A stretch of DNA of 64,000 nt, taken from NCBI GenBank assembly GCA_031270865.1, contig JAISWI010000072.1, forward strand, positions 1-64,000, given 5' to 3'. The first letter of the stretch is position 1. Each line of letters begins with the position of its first letter. The notes under the pieces are model-generated. The model searched no databases. It worked only from the letters and a program-made list of their open reading frames with translations, and was not told the DNA's origin. A program made the position numbers and the translations under genes. Shown here piece by piece: positions 16,236-24,698 of the stretch. This stretch comes from Oscillospiraceae bacterium (GTDB lineage Bacteria > Bacillota > Clostridia > Christensenellales > Aristaeellaceae).

Positions 16236-16808
16236 ATGAAACGGGTCTCTCACGCGGAGGATTATGTGGTAACTGTCGGCGAGGACGGCCGCCGCCGCGT
16301 TCGTTACGCCGGGCCTGTCTTTGATGTCCGCTGGCGGGACGGGCGGGCGGCAGGGCTGGCGCGATTGTGGATATGCTCCGCGGCGGCTGCCGCTTCGTTC
16401 GCGGCGCTGGGCTTCGTGACGGGCGCGGACGCGTCCAGCCGCCCATACTTCGCGATACCGTATATACTTTCGCTGTGGCCGACGGCAATGCTGGCCGCCG
16501 ACACCGTCAAGATTGCCTCGCGCAAACCCCGCGTGACGCGTACAGCCCTGGAGTCGGGGCTGGGCCGGTTAAGGCGGGACGCGCTGTTTGGATTGGTCCT
16601 CGCGTCCGCGCTGGCTGTCGGACAGGCGGTCAAGCTGGCGGTAATGGCCGCCGGAGGTCAACCGGTATGGGACGCGTCGCCGCCCGCGCTCATAGCCGCG
16701 TCGTACGCGCTGGCGTTCCTTGGCGCGGTACGCGCCGCCAGTCTCGCGGCGGCGGAGGAAGCCCCGCCGCCAGGGACGGAAAACGTTTTTGCGGATACCA
16801 GCGCGTAG
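16236..16808 (+). CDS. Small membrane protein of unknown function
   Basis: A 190-residue protein: a basic soluble N-terminus of about 45 residues, then four hydrophobic segments in two pairs (around 46-66, 75-92, 121-142 and 150-168) separated by an Arg-rich loop. I recognise no family. No Shine-Dalgarno precedes the ATG at 16236, and a TATAAT box ends seven bases before it, so translation may be leaderless. An upstream in-frame start at 16200 would fall in the promoter. A hairpin (16824-16846, 8-bp stem) separates it from the peptide transporter. Confidence 0.65.
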   Translation: MKRVSHAEDYVVTVGEDGRRRVRYAGPVFDVRWRDGRAAGLARLWICSAAAAASFAALGFVTGADASSRPYFAIPYILSLWPTAMLAADTVKIASRKPRVTRTALESGLGRLRRDALFGLVLASALAVGQAVKLAVMAAGGQPVWDASPPALIAASYALAFLGAVRAASLAAAEEAPPPGTENVFADTSA

Positions 16809-16869
16809 GGCGCTGTGAACCGGCGCCCGGACGGATAATCCGGGCGAATACGTGAGGGAGGGATTATTC

Positions 16870-17751
16870 ATGATCAAGGGGAGGAATCGGATCGCCGTCC
16901 TGCTTACGCTGGCGCTCATCGCGGCGACGCTCGCCGCGCCGTCCGTTATGGCTGAAACCGCGGCCGAGGAAATCACGCCGCTGGTTTGGGCGACGGACAC
17001 GCTCAGCCAGAAGTTCAGCCCGTTCTTCGCGGACACGGGCTATGACAACGAAGTGGTGGACATGACGGCCGTGTCGCTGCTGACCACCGACCGCACCGGG
17101 GGCATCGTGTATAACGCCGCCGACGGCGAGATCGTCCCGTATAACGGGATCGATTACTTCTACGACGGCATCGCGAACATCGCGGTTACGCAGGACGAGG
17201 CCGCCGGGACGACCGCCTACACCGCGAAGATCAAGCCGGGCGTTAAGTTCTCCGACGGCGAGGAGCTGACGGCGGACGACGTGATCTTCTCGTATTACGT
17301 CTACCTTGATCCCTCCTACGTGGGATCGACCACGCTCAACTCCTACCCCATCATCGGGCTGAAGAGCTACCTTACCCAGACCCCGGACGACCTGTATGAT
17401 AAATACAGCGGGCTGTTCGACGCGATCTACGAGGCCGGGCGCGGCCACGAGTGGAGCGACGCGGACGGCTGGACCAAGGAACAGCAGGACGCGTTCTGGA
17501 CCATCCTCACCGATACCTGGACAGGCGACGTACAGGCCATCGTCGACTACGTGGCCGCCAACTACGCCAACGACTACGCGCAGGACCAGCTGGGCGTATC
17601 CCCCGAGGACACGCTGGCCAGCGACGGCCTGAAGGTCGCGCTGGGCATGGTCATGTGGGGATTCGGCAGCGTCGACGACGAGGGGCTGCTCACCTCCACC
17701 GTTCTTGGCAATTCATGGAAAATCGGGGGGGGGAGGAAGACCTCCCGGTAA
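16870..17751 (+). CDS. Peptide ABC transporter substrate-binding protein, N-terminal part (frameshifted)
   Basis: This is the N-terminal 293 residues of a family 5 (OppA/DppA-like) binding protein. MIKGRNRIAVLLTLALIAAT is a signal peptide ending near VMA/ETA, without lipobox; KPGVKFSDGEELTADDVIFS is the family signature. The ATG at 16870 follows GGGAGGG. The frame breaks after a run of nine G (17725-17733) and stops at 17751; the rest of the protein continues in the -1 frame from 17733. Ten G, or a -1 slip, would join both parts into one protein of about 812 residues. The cause could be a sequencing error, a real mutation or programmed slippage. Confidence 0.85.
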   Translation: MIKGRNRIAVLLTLALIAATLAAPSVMAETAAEEITPLVWATDTLSQKFSPFFADTGYDNEVVDMTAVSLLTTDRTGGIVYNAADGEIVPYNGIDYFYDGIANIAVTQDEAAGTTAYTAKIKPGVKFSDGEELTADDVIFSYYVYLDPSYVGSTTLNSYPIIGLKSYLTQTPDDLYDKYSGLFDAIYEAGRGHEWSDADGWTKEQQDAFWTILTDTWTGDVQAIVDYVAANYANDYAQDQLGVSPEDTLASDGLKVALGMVMWGFGSVDDEGLLTSTVLGNSWKIGGGRKTSR

Positions 17752-19307
17752 TCGCGGATTACTTCGAGGAAACCTACGCGGCATACAGCGGGGACGCCGC
17801 CGCGTATTGGGAAACTGAACAGGCCGACGGCACCGACGTGCTGGAGACAGCGCGCGTGGCCTTCATAGCGGAACAGTCCCCGCTGGACGCGGGCGCGGCG
17901 GAGGGCGGCGTGCCCAACATCGCGGGCATAAAGAAGATCGACCAGTATACCATAGAGGTGACGACGGCCGGCTACGAGGCCCCCGCCATCTACAGCATAC
18001 TGGGAATCCCAATCTCCCCATTGCGTTACTACGGCGATCCCGCTTTGTATGATTACGACGACAACCAGTTCGGCCACCCCTACGGAGACCTGTCCATCGT
18101 GGAGTCTAAGACATCCCACCCCGTGGGCGCGGGCCCTTACAAGTTCCTCAGCTACGAGAACCGCACAGTCTACTACGAGGCGAACGAGCATTTCTATAAG
18201 GGCGAGCCGCTTACCAAGTACCTCCAGTTCAAGGAAACCCTGAACAGCGAGGTCGCGCCGGGCGTCATGACCGCTACGGTCGACGCCGGCGAGATGAACG
18301 GCAACAAGTCCAACTACGCGCTCGTGGCCGGATACAACAGCGGCGGCGAGGTCACCGGCGACGTCATCACCACCATAAGCGTGGATAACCTGGGCTACGG
18401 CTACATAGGCCTCAACGCGGAAAGCGTCAGCGTGGGCGGCGAGCCGTTCTCCGACGCGTCCAAGTATCTGCGCAAGGCGCTGGCCACCGTGCTGGCCGTA
18501 TACCGCGACGTAGCCGTGGACACCTACTACGGCGACGCGGCGAACATCATCAACTACCCCATCTCCAACACCTCGTGGGCAGCCCCGAGGACTACGGACG
18601 AGGGCTACAAGCTCGCCTTCTCCGTGGGCGTTGACGGCGCGGACCTCTATACCAGCGATATGAAGTCCGAGGACAAGTACGCCGCCGCCATCGAAGCCGC
18701 CCGGCAGTACCTGATCGCCGCCGGGTATACCTTCGACGAGGGGACCGGGCTGTTCACCGCCGCGCCGGAAGGCGCGAAGCTGGAATATGAGATCATCATC
18801 GGGGGCGCCGGCATAGGCGATCACCCCAGCTTCGGCGTACTGACCGACGCGTCCGCCGCGCTTGCGACGCTGGGCGTCACGCTCAAGATCAACGACCCCG
18901 CCGACACCAACGTCATGTGGAACGAGCTGGACGCCGGGACGCAGGAGCTATGGTGCGCGGCGTGGCAGTCCACCATCGACCCGGATATGTACCAGATATA
19001 CCACTCCAGCAACATAGTCGGTCTGGGCGGCAGCGACTCCAACCATTACCACATCGCGCTGCCAGAGCTTGACCAGCTGATCATCGACGCGCGTAAGAGC
19101 GACGACCAGGCCTACCGCAAGGCCGTCTACAAGCAGGCGCTCGACCTTATCGTAGACGCGGCGGTTGAGATTCCAGTCTACCAGCGCCAGAACGCGCGGC
19201 TGTTCTCCACACAGAGGATCGACATACCCACGCTGACGCCGGACATCACCACCTACTACGGCTGGGGCGCGGATATCGAGACCATCGTGATGAGCGCCAA
19301 CAAGTAA
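17733..19307 (+). CDS. Peptide ABC transporter substrate-binding protein, C-terminal part (-1 frame)
   Basis: From the G run onward the -1 frame continues the binding protein with about 525 residues (EEDLPVIADYFEETYAAYSG onward), including family 5 features such as HPVGAGPYKFLSYE and a late IPVYQRQN segment near the C-terminus. There is no start codon with a ribosome site at its beginning, so it depends on frame restoration. Codon usage and quality of the sequence match the N-terminal part, which argues that the break is recent or an error. The stop at 19307 is followed by a 15-bp hairpin and the permease genes. Confidence 0.82.
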   Translation, partial: EEDLPVIADYFEETYAAYSGDAAAYWETEQADGTDVLETARVAFIAEQSPLDAGAAEGGVPNIAGIKKIDQYTIEVTTAGYEAPAIYSILGIPISPLRYYGDPALYDYDDNQFGHPYGDLSIVESKTSHPVGAGPYKFLSYENRTVYYEANEHFYKGEPLTKYLQFKETLNSEVAPGVMTATVDAGEMNGNKSNYALVAGYNSGGEVTGDVITTISVDNLGYGYIGLNAESVSVGGEPFSDASKYLRKALATVLAVYRDVAVDTYYGDAANIINYPISNTSWAAPRTTDEGYKLAFSVGVDGADLYTSDMKSEDKYAAAIEAARQYLIAAGYTFDEGTGLFTAAPEGAKLEYEIIIGGAGIGDHPSFGVLTDASAALATLGVTLKINDPADTNVMWNELDAGTQELWCAAWQSTIDPDMYQIYHSSNIVGLGGSDSNHYHIALPELDQLIIDARKSDDQAYRKAVYKQALDLIVDAAVEIPVYQRQNARLFSTQRIDIPTLTPDITTYYGWGADIETIVMSANK

Positions 19308-19352
19308 ACCACGGTCACTCAACGGTTGTACGGCCTGCCCGCGCGGGTTGGT

Positions 19353-19388
19353 ACGGATTGCCAATATCTCCAAATATTGGCAATCCGT
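19353..19388 (+). other. 15-bp perfect stem-loop between binding-protein and permease genes
   Basis: ACGGATTGCCAATAT pairs perfectly with ATATTGGCAATCCGT around a six-base loop. It lies between the binding-protein stop (19307) and the first permease start (19429). No U-run follows. It is the most stable of the intercistronic stems in the window. Confidence 0.75.
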
Positions 19389-19428
19389 CCGCTCGCCGGC
19401 GAATACACACCGGAAGGTTGGGTCGGGG

Positions 19429-20415
19429 ATGTGGAAGTTCATCGCGCGGCGGGCGCTGCTCGCCGTGTTTATCATCGTGTTCGGCTCGCTCATCTGCTAC
19501 GCCGTGATCCGCATGCTGCCGTCGTCCTATGTGGAGCGCGTCGCCCGCCAGCGCTCGACCATGCCGGGCAGCCCGGGTTACCAGGTGATCCTCGCCCAGC
19601 TTACCGAGCGCTACGGCATGGACCGGTCCATACTTTCGGGCTTCGGGGTGTGGGGAGCGAACGCGCTTAGGGGGCAATGGGGGAACTCGTGGTTCTTCGA
19701 TGTGCCCGTGACGCGGAAGTTTGCCGACGTGATCGGCTACTCCATCGCGCTTAACATCATCACGCTGTTTCTTGAGATGGGGCTGTGCGTCCCGATGGGC
19801 ATAGCGGCCGCGCGGAAGCAGTACGGCAGGACGGATTACGCCGTGACCGTGATCGCGCTGGCGTGCGTCTCGCTGCCCGTGTTCTTCCTCGCTACGCTGC
19901 TCAAGTACGTCTTCTCCATCAAGCTGGGCTGGCTGGACCTGTACGGTGTCGTCGGGCGGTACTACCAGCAGTTGGACGCGTTCGGGAAGCTCAAGGATAT
20001 GGCCGTCCATATGATCATGCCCGTGGCCACGCTTACCCTCGCGAACCTGGGCGGGCTGACGCGCTTCACGCGGACCAACATGCTGGAGGTTCTCAACGCG
20101 GATTACATCCGCACGGCCCGGGCGAAGGGCCTGCCCGAGCGCGTCGTCATCAGCCGCCACGCGTTCCGCAACACGCTGATCCCGCTCATCACGTACATGA
20201 GCTACCTGCTGCCCGGCCTGTTCAGCGGCTCGATGATCACCGAGACGCTGTTCCAGATTCCCGGCATCGGGTATATCTCGTACCAGGCCATGACGGGCGG
20301 GGACATCCCGTTCGCGATGTTCTACGCTACGTTCCTGACGGTCCTAACGCAGGTAAGCCTGATGACCGCCGACATCCTGTACGCGGCGGTCGATCCGCGC
20401 GTGCGCGTCCAATAG
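19429..20415 (+). CDS. Oligopeptide/dipeptide ABC permease, OppB/DppB type
   Basis: A 328-residue permease. The N-terminus MWKFIARRALLAVFIIVFGS and the motif ADYIRTARAKGLPERVVISR (EAA loop) are typical of OppB/DppB; six helices are expected. The longer frame from 19348 would run through the hairpin, so I chose the ATG at 19429, with GGAAGG and GGGG upstream. It forms the channel with the OppC-type partner 18 bases downstream. Confidence 0.92.
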   Translation: MWKFIARRALLAVFIIVFGSLICYAVIRMLPSSYVERVARQRSTMPGSPGYQVILAQLTERYGMDRSILSGFGVWGANALRGQWGNSWFFDVPVTRKFADVIGYSIALNIITLFLEMGLCVPMGIAAARKQYGRTDYAVTVIALACVSLPVFFLATLLKYVFSIKLGWLDLYGVVGRYYQQLDAFGKLKDMAVHMIMPVATLTLANLGGLTRFTRTNMLEVLNADYIRTARAKGLPERVVISRHAFRNTLIPLITYMSYLLPGLFSGSMITETLFQIPGIGYISYQAMTGGDIPFAMFYATFLTVLTQVSLMTADILYAAVDPRVRVQ

Positions 20416-20433
20416 GGGGAGGAGGGATCGGGC

Positions 20434-22197
20434 ATGCCCATCCAAACGGGGAATCCCGCGACGCCGCCAGCCGGGGGCGCTGGGAGGCTGGACGACGAGG
20501 CCCGCGCGCGCTCGCTCTCCCCGACCATGCTGGTGTTCAAGCGGTTCGTCAGGAACCGCCTGGCCGTCGTGGGCACGGTGATGCTGGCCGCCATGTTCGT
20601 GTTCTCGTTCGTCGGCGGGATCGTCTCGCCGTATAAGCAGGAGCAGACCTTCTACAAGACGGGCGCGGTCTGGAAGGAATACGCCTCGCTGTCCGTCAAC
20701 GCGGAGTTCCGCTATTCCGTCGACCCGGGGCGCGATCTGCCCACTGCCGCGAGAGCGCAGTTCATACTCGCGATGAACGCCGGGAAGCCCGACTTCTCCG
20801 CCGGGGGACTGGATTACCGCTGGGAGGAGATTGGGGAGGACCTGCGCGCGCTGTATGGCTCAACCGAGATCGCCGTCGGGCTGCCGCTTGCCGGGGCGTA
20901 CACGTTCACGGCGGCGCCGGGCGCGGACTTCCCGGACGGGCTAGCGGCGGCGGCCTCGGACGCGCTGGGCGCCGGGCTGGACGCGTTCGAGTGGGACGGC
21001 GGCAGATACGCGCTGGCGCGTTCCGGCAAGAGGGCGACGGTATCCGCGCTGGTTGAGATCGCGCTGGCGTCCGCGCGGGTGTTCGACGCGTTCACGCCGA
21101 AGGACGAGCCGGCGGTCGCCGAATACGCGTTCCGCCGCGCCGCGCTGTTTGCGATAGCGGGCGGCGCGGACACGTTTAGTTATGATGGCAGGACGTTTAC
21201 GGTCGGCGCTGAAGGCGAGACGTCCGTCGTCCACGAAATCTCGCCGGACGGCGAGCGGACGGAGTTCGCGATGCTCTCGCCGTACATCGCCCAGGGCGTT
21301 ACCCCGGATATCCGCGTGACCGTCGCGTTCAAGGACGCCATACTGGACGCGGTCCGCGCGCGCGAGGGATCGTTCAGCTATCCCGACCCGGACGGCGCGG
21401 ACCGCGAGTATCAGCTGTCCTCCCCCAAGCCGGACACCTACACCGTCAAGCGCGAGACGCTCACCCAGCTGTATGACGTCGAGGCGCGGCCCAGCGCGGC
21501 GCACTGGCTGGGCACGGACTCCAACGGCATGGATATGCTCACGCGCCTGATGCACGGCGGGCGGATATCGCTGATGGTCGGGTTCATCGTCGTGCTGATA
21601 GAGCTGTTCATCGGCGTCGTCGTGGGCGGCGTGGCCGGGTACTTCGGCGGGATTGTCGACCTGTGCCTGATGCGCTTCATCGACCTGTTCAACAGCGTTC
21701 CGCAATGGCCGCTGCTCATCATAATGGGCTCGGTGATGGACACGCTGGAGATCGACCCCTACGCGCGGATATACCTGCTGATGGTCGTGTTAGGGATACT
21801 GGGCTGGACGGGGATCGCGCGGGTGGTGCGCGGGCAGATACTCACGCTGCGCGAGCAGGATTTCATGGTCGCGGCGGAGGCGGCGGGCATCCGTGTCAGC
21901 GCGAGGATATTCAGGCACCTTGTGCCCAACGTCATGCCGCTGCTCATTGTGCAGGCCACGCTCTCGCTGGGCGGGATCATCCTTACCGAGGCTACGCTGT
22001 CGTTCCTGGGCATGGGGCTTAAGTACCCGCTGGCCTCGTGGGGGACCATCATCAACGCCGCGACCAGCATCTACACGATGACGAACTTCTGGTACCTGTG
22101 GATCCCGGCGGGCATGCTCATCCTCATCACCGTGCTGGGCTTCAACTTTGTCGGCGACGGGCTGCGCGACGCGTTCGACCCGAAAATGAAACGGTAG
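20434..22197 (+). CDS. Oligopeptide ABC permease, OppC/DppC type, with a large ectodomain insertion
   Basis: A 587-residue permease, nearly twice the usual ~300. The first helix (about 46-68, ending VGGIVSPYK) is followed by an extracytoplasmic insertion of roughly 280 residues before the conserved HWLGTDSNGMDMLTRLMHGG segment (about 346-365). The channel part and EAA loop (VAAEAAGIRVSARIFRHLVP) then follow normally. The insertion contains two related Phe-Ser-Tyr/Asp-Gly-type beta segments but no domain I can name. GGAGGAGGG precedes the ATG. The insertion probably touches the binding protein or the cell envelope. Confidence 0.9.
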   Translation: MPIQTGNPATPPAGGAGRLDDEARARSLSPTMLVFKRFVRNRLAVVGTVMLAAMFVFSFVGGIVSPYKQEQTFYKTGAVWKEYASLSVNAEFRYSVDPGRDLPTAARAQFILAMNAGKPDFSAGGLDYRWEEIGEDLRALYGSTEIAVGLPLAGAYTFTAAPGADFPDGLAAAASDALGAGLDAFEWDGGRYALARSGKRATVSALVEIALASARVFDAFTPKDEPAVAEYAFRRAALFAIAGGADTFSYDGRTFTVGAEGETSVVHEISPDGERTEFAMLSPYIAQGVTPDIRVTVAFKDAILDAVRAREGSFSYPDPDGADREYQLSSPKPDTYTVKRETLTQLYDVEARPSAAHWLGTDSNGMDMLTRLMHGGRISLMVGFIVVLIELFIGVVVGGVAGYFGGIVDLCLMRFIDLFNSVPQWPLLIIMGSVMDTLEIDPYARIYLLMVVLGILGWTGIARVVRGQILTLREQDFMVAAEAAGIRVSARIFRHLVPNVMPLLIVQATLSLGGIILTEATLSFLGMGLKYPLASWGTIINAATSIYTMTNFWYLWIPAGMLILITVLGFNFVGDGLRDAFDPKMKR

Positions 22198-22210
22198 GAG
22201 GCGCTGGGCC

Positions 22211-23407
22211 GTGGACAACGAGAGCAATAAGGACGCGGGGCGCGGCGACGCCCGGACAAAACCCCGCTCCGGGTACATCACGGCGGGTGAATCGCGGCGC
22301 ATCACCAGGGAGAACCGCCGCGTGACGGGCGTGTTTGAGCGGCGGTACAAGCGAAGGTCCGTGCCGGAAGGCGAGTACATGACGACCATGCGCGATCCCG
22401 CCAATATCGTGGAGTTCGACGGGCTGCGCTCATACTTCTTCACCGACATAGGGACGGTGAAGTCGGTGGACGGCGTCACCTTCGACGTGCCGATGGGCAA
22501 AACCGTCGGAGTGGTGGGCGAGAGCGGATGCGGCAAGTCGGTTACCAGCCTGTCGCTGATGCGGCTGCTGCAGCGCCCGCAGGGGCAGGTCGTGGGCGGG
22601 TCGATCAGGCTGAACATGTCGGAGGATCCGGCGGCCCCACGCGCGATCGACGCGGCGCTAGCCCCGCAGTACGTGATGGAGCCTCTGCGCGGCAGGTTCG
22701 CCTCGATGATATTCCAGGAGCCGATGACCAGCCTTAACCCCGTCATGCGCATAGGCGCCCAGATCGACGAGGCGACGGCTCTGCGCTACCCGCGCCTTTC
22801 TCGGGAGGCGGTCGCCGCGCGTTCCGTTGAGATGATCGAGATGGTGGGCATCCCCAACAGCGGGCAGGTGTACCGGATGTACCCGCACGAGATGTCCGGC
22901 GGGATGCGCCAGCGGGCGATGATCGCGATGGCGCTGGCGTGCGATCCGCGGCTCATCATCGCCGACGAGCCTACCACCGCGCTGGACGTGACCATCCAGG
23001 CGCAGATACTGGACCTGCTGCGCGGGCTGAAGGACCGCGCGCGCTCGGCCATCATGCTCATCACCCACGACCTTGGCGTGATCGCGGAGATGGCGGACTT
23101 CGTGGTGGTCATGTACGCTGGCAAGGTGGTTGAGAAGGGCACGACCGCCGACGTGTTTCTCTCGCCCGCGCATCCTTATACGGTCGGGCTGATGGCCTCC
23201 AAGCCCGTTGTCGGTCGGATGGTGGAGCGGCTGTACTCGATCCCAGGCTCGGTGCCCAACCCCATCCACATGCCCGACTACTGTTATTTCCGCGACCGAT
23301 GTCCTATGGCGGGGCGGATGTGCGAGGGGCCGTATCCGCCCGAAATCGCGCTTAGCGACACGCACGCGGCGGCCTGCTACCGCGCCCGCGAGGGGGTGGG
23401 CGCGTGA
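22211..23407 (+). CDS. Oligopeptide ABC ATP-binding protein, OppD/DppD type
   Basis: A 398-residue ATPase with Walker A VGESGCGKS, signature MSGGMRQRAMIAMAL, Walker B RLIIADEPTTALD and the C-terminal oligopeptide-transporter cysteines (CYFRDRCPMAGRMC). The GTG at 22211 has AGGAGG at proper spacing and follows the permease stop by 13 bases. It gives a basic N-terminal extension of 56 residues; an ATG at 22379 with GGAAGG upstream matches the usual OppD start and is a real alternative. It pairs with the OppF-type subunit. Confidence 0.9.
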   Translation: MDNESNKDAGRGDARTKPRSGYITAGESRRITRENRRVTGVFERRYKRRSVPEGEYMTTMRDPANIVEFDGLRSYFFTDIGTVKSVDGVTFDVPMGKTVGVVGESGCGKSVTSLSLMRLLQRPQGQVVGGSIRLNMSEDPAAPRAIDAALAPQYVMEPLRGRFASMIFQEPMTSLNPVMRIGAQIDEATALRYPRLSREAVAARSVEMIEMVGIPNSGQVYRMYPHEMSGGMRQRAMIAMALACDPRLIIADEPTTALDVTIQAQILDLLRGLKDRARSAIMLITHDLGVIAEMADFVVVMYAGKVVEKGTTADVFLSPAHPYTVGLMASKPVVGRMVERLYSIPGSVPNPIHMPDYCYFRDRCPMAGRMCEGPYPPEIALSDTHAAACYRAREGVGA

Positions 23408-24432
23408 GCCGGACAGCCGGGAACATCCAATCGGGCGAGAGGGCGCGGCCTGACGCGGGGCAATCCAACGCGCCGCTGGTGTCCGCGCGGGGCATGACGA
23501 AGTATTACCCCATCCGCGCCGGGTTTTTCGGGCGAACGGTGGGCAGCGTCCGCGCGGTGGACGGCGTGAGTTTCGACATACAGCGGGGGAAGACGCTCGG
23601 TCTTGTGGGCGAGTCCGGTTGCGGCAAGACCACTGTCGGCAAGACGCTGCTTCGCCTGACCGACATGACGGCGGGCGAGGCGTCGTTCGACGGCATGGAC
23701 TTGAGCAAGCTCAGCCGCCGCGAGCTTAAGCCGCTGCGGGCCCGCATGCAGATCATCTTCCAGGATCCGTATTCCAGCCTCTCGCCCCGGCTGCCCGTTG
23801 GGGAGATCATCGCGGAGGCTGTCCGCGAGCATAAGATCGTCCCGAGGCAGGAGCTTGACGGCTACGTCACGAAGGTTATGCGCTCGTGCGAGCTGCAGGC
23901 GTACCACAAGGACCGTTACCCGCATGAGTTCTCCGGCGGGCAGCGCCAGCGCGTGTGCATCGCGCGGGCTATCGCGCTCAACCCTGACTTCATCGTGTGC
24001 GACGAGCCGGTATCCGCGCTGGATGTATCCATACAGGCGCAGATCATCAACCTGCTGGCCGACCTTCAGCGGGAGTACGGGATGGCGTACCTGTTCATTT
24101 CGCACGACCTGTCCGTGGTGGAGCACATCGCGGACACGGTGGGCGTTATGTACCTGGGGCAGATGGTGGAATACGGCGCGCGCCGGGATATATTCAGGGA
24201 GCCGCTGCATCCGTACACGAAGGCGCTGTTCAGCGCGATCCCCATACCGAATCCGACGGTCCGGCGCGAGCGGATCATCCTGGAAGGGAGCCTGCCCTCG
24301 CCGGCGCAGGTGTTCCCCGGCTGCCGCTTCCAATCCCGGTGCAGGGAGCGAACGCCGCGCTGCCTGGATGAGCCGCCCGTTGAGCGCGAGGTTGGAGGGG
24401 GACGGCGCGTTCTGTGCCACTTGTACGGATGA
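23404..24432 (+). CDS. Oligopeptide ABC ATP-binding protein, OppF/DppF type
   Basis: A 342-residue ATPase with Walker A VGESGCGKTT, signature FSGGQRQRVCIARAIAL, Walker B FIVCDEPVSALD and the C-terminal CRFQSRCRERTPRC cysteine motif. It starts with GTG overlapping the OppD-type stop by four bases (GTGA). It completes a canonical five-gene peptide importer (binding protein, two permeases, two ATPases), all on the plus strand. Confidence 0.93.
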   Translation: MSRTAGNIQSGERARPDAGQSNAPLVSARGMTKYYPIRAGFFGRTVGSVRAVDGVSFDIQRGKTLGLVGESGCGKTTVGKTLLRLTDMTAGEASFDGMDLSKLSRRELKPLRARMQIIFQDPYSSLSPRLPVGEIIAEAVREHKIVPRQELDGYVTKVMRSCELQAYHKDRYPHEFSGGQRQRVCIARAIALNPDFIVCDEPVSALDVSIQAQIINLLADLQREYGMAYLFISHDLSVVEHIADTVGVMYLGQMVEYGARRDIFREPLHPYTKALFSAIPIPNPTVRRERIILEGSLPSPAQVFPGCRFQSRCRERTPRCLDEPPVEREVGGGRRVLCHLYG

Positions 24433-24641
24433 AGGCGGCTGGGCGGCGGTCCATGCCCGAATACCTTCCGGCGAATGACCCGCCGGAAGCGGAGCGTCCC
24501 GCGCTCGCGGAGCGCCTGTCGGGGCGCGAGGCGAGGTGGGCGGCGTGGGGGGCGTTGAAGGCGGCGTTCCTGCTGGCCGGGATATTCAGCGCGGTGATGG
24601 CGCTGGTAGTGGCGGCGTTGAGGGCGATGTGGGGCGTGTGA
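24429..24641 (+). CDS. Small single-helix membrane protein
   Basis: A 70-residue frame whose ATG overlaps the OppF-type stop (ATGA), a typical sign of coupling. One hydrophobic segment (about 45-67, FLLAGIFSAVMALVVAALRA) follows a charged Pro/Glu/Arg-rich region. I recognise no family. A later ATG at 24453 is an alternative start. It may be an accessory of the peptide importer or a spurious frame in GC-rich DNA. Confidence 0.5.
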   Translation: MKAAGRRSMPEYLPANDPPEAERPALAERLSGREARWAAWGALKAAFLLAGIFSAVMALVVAALRAMWGV

Positions 24642-24698
24642 CGCGATGGGCGAAGCGCGGCCGCTGAGCTGCCGGAAGCTTGATTGGGGGATGACGGC

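Noticed and set aside
17574..18824. 416-codon minus-strand frame opposite the peptide-binding-protein gene
   Set aside because: It spans the frameshift but has Val/Gly/Arg/His-rich shadow composition and no family features; the plus strand has clear binding-protein motifs.
22211..22378. Basic N-terminal extension of the OppD-type protein as a separate small gene
   Set aside because: It is in frame with the ATPase and has one good ribosome site; an alternative start at 22379 is the only open question.
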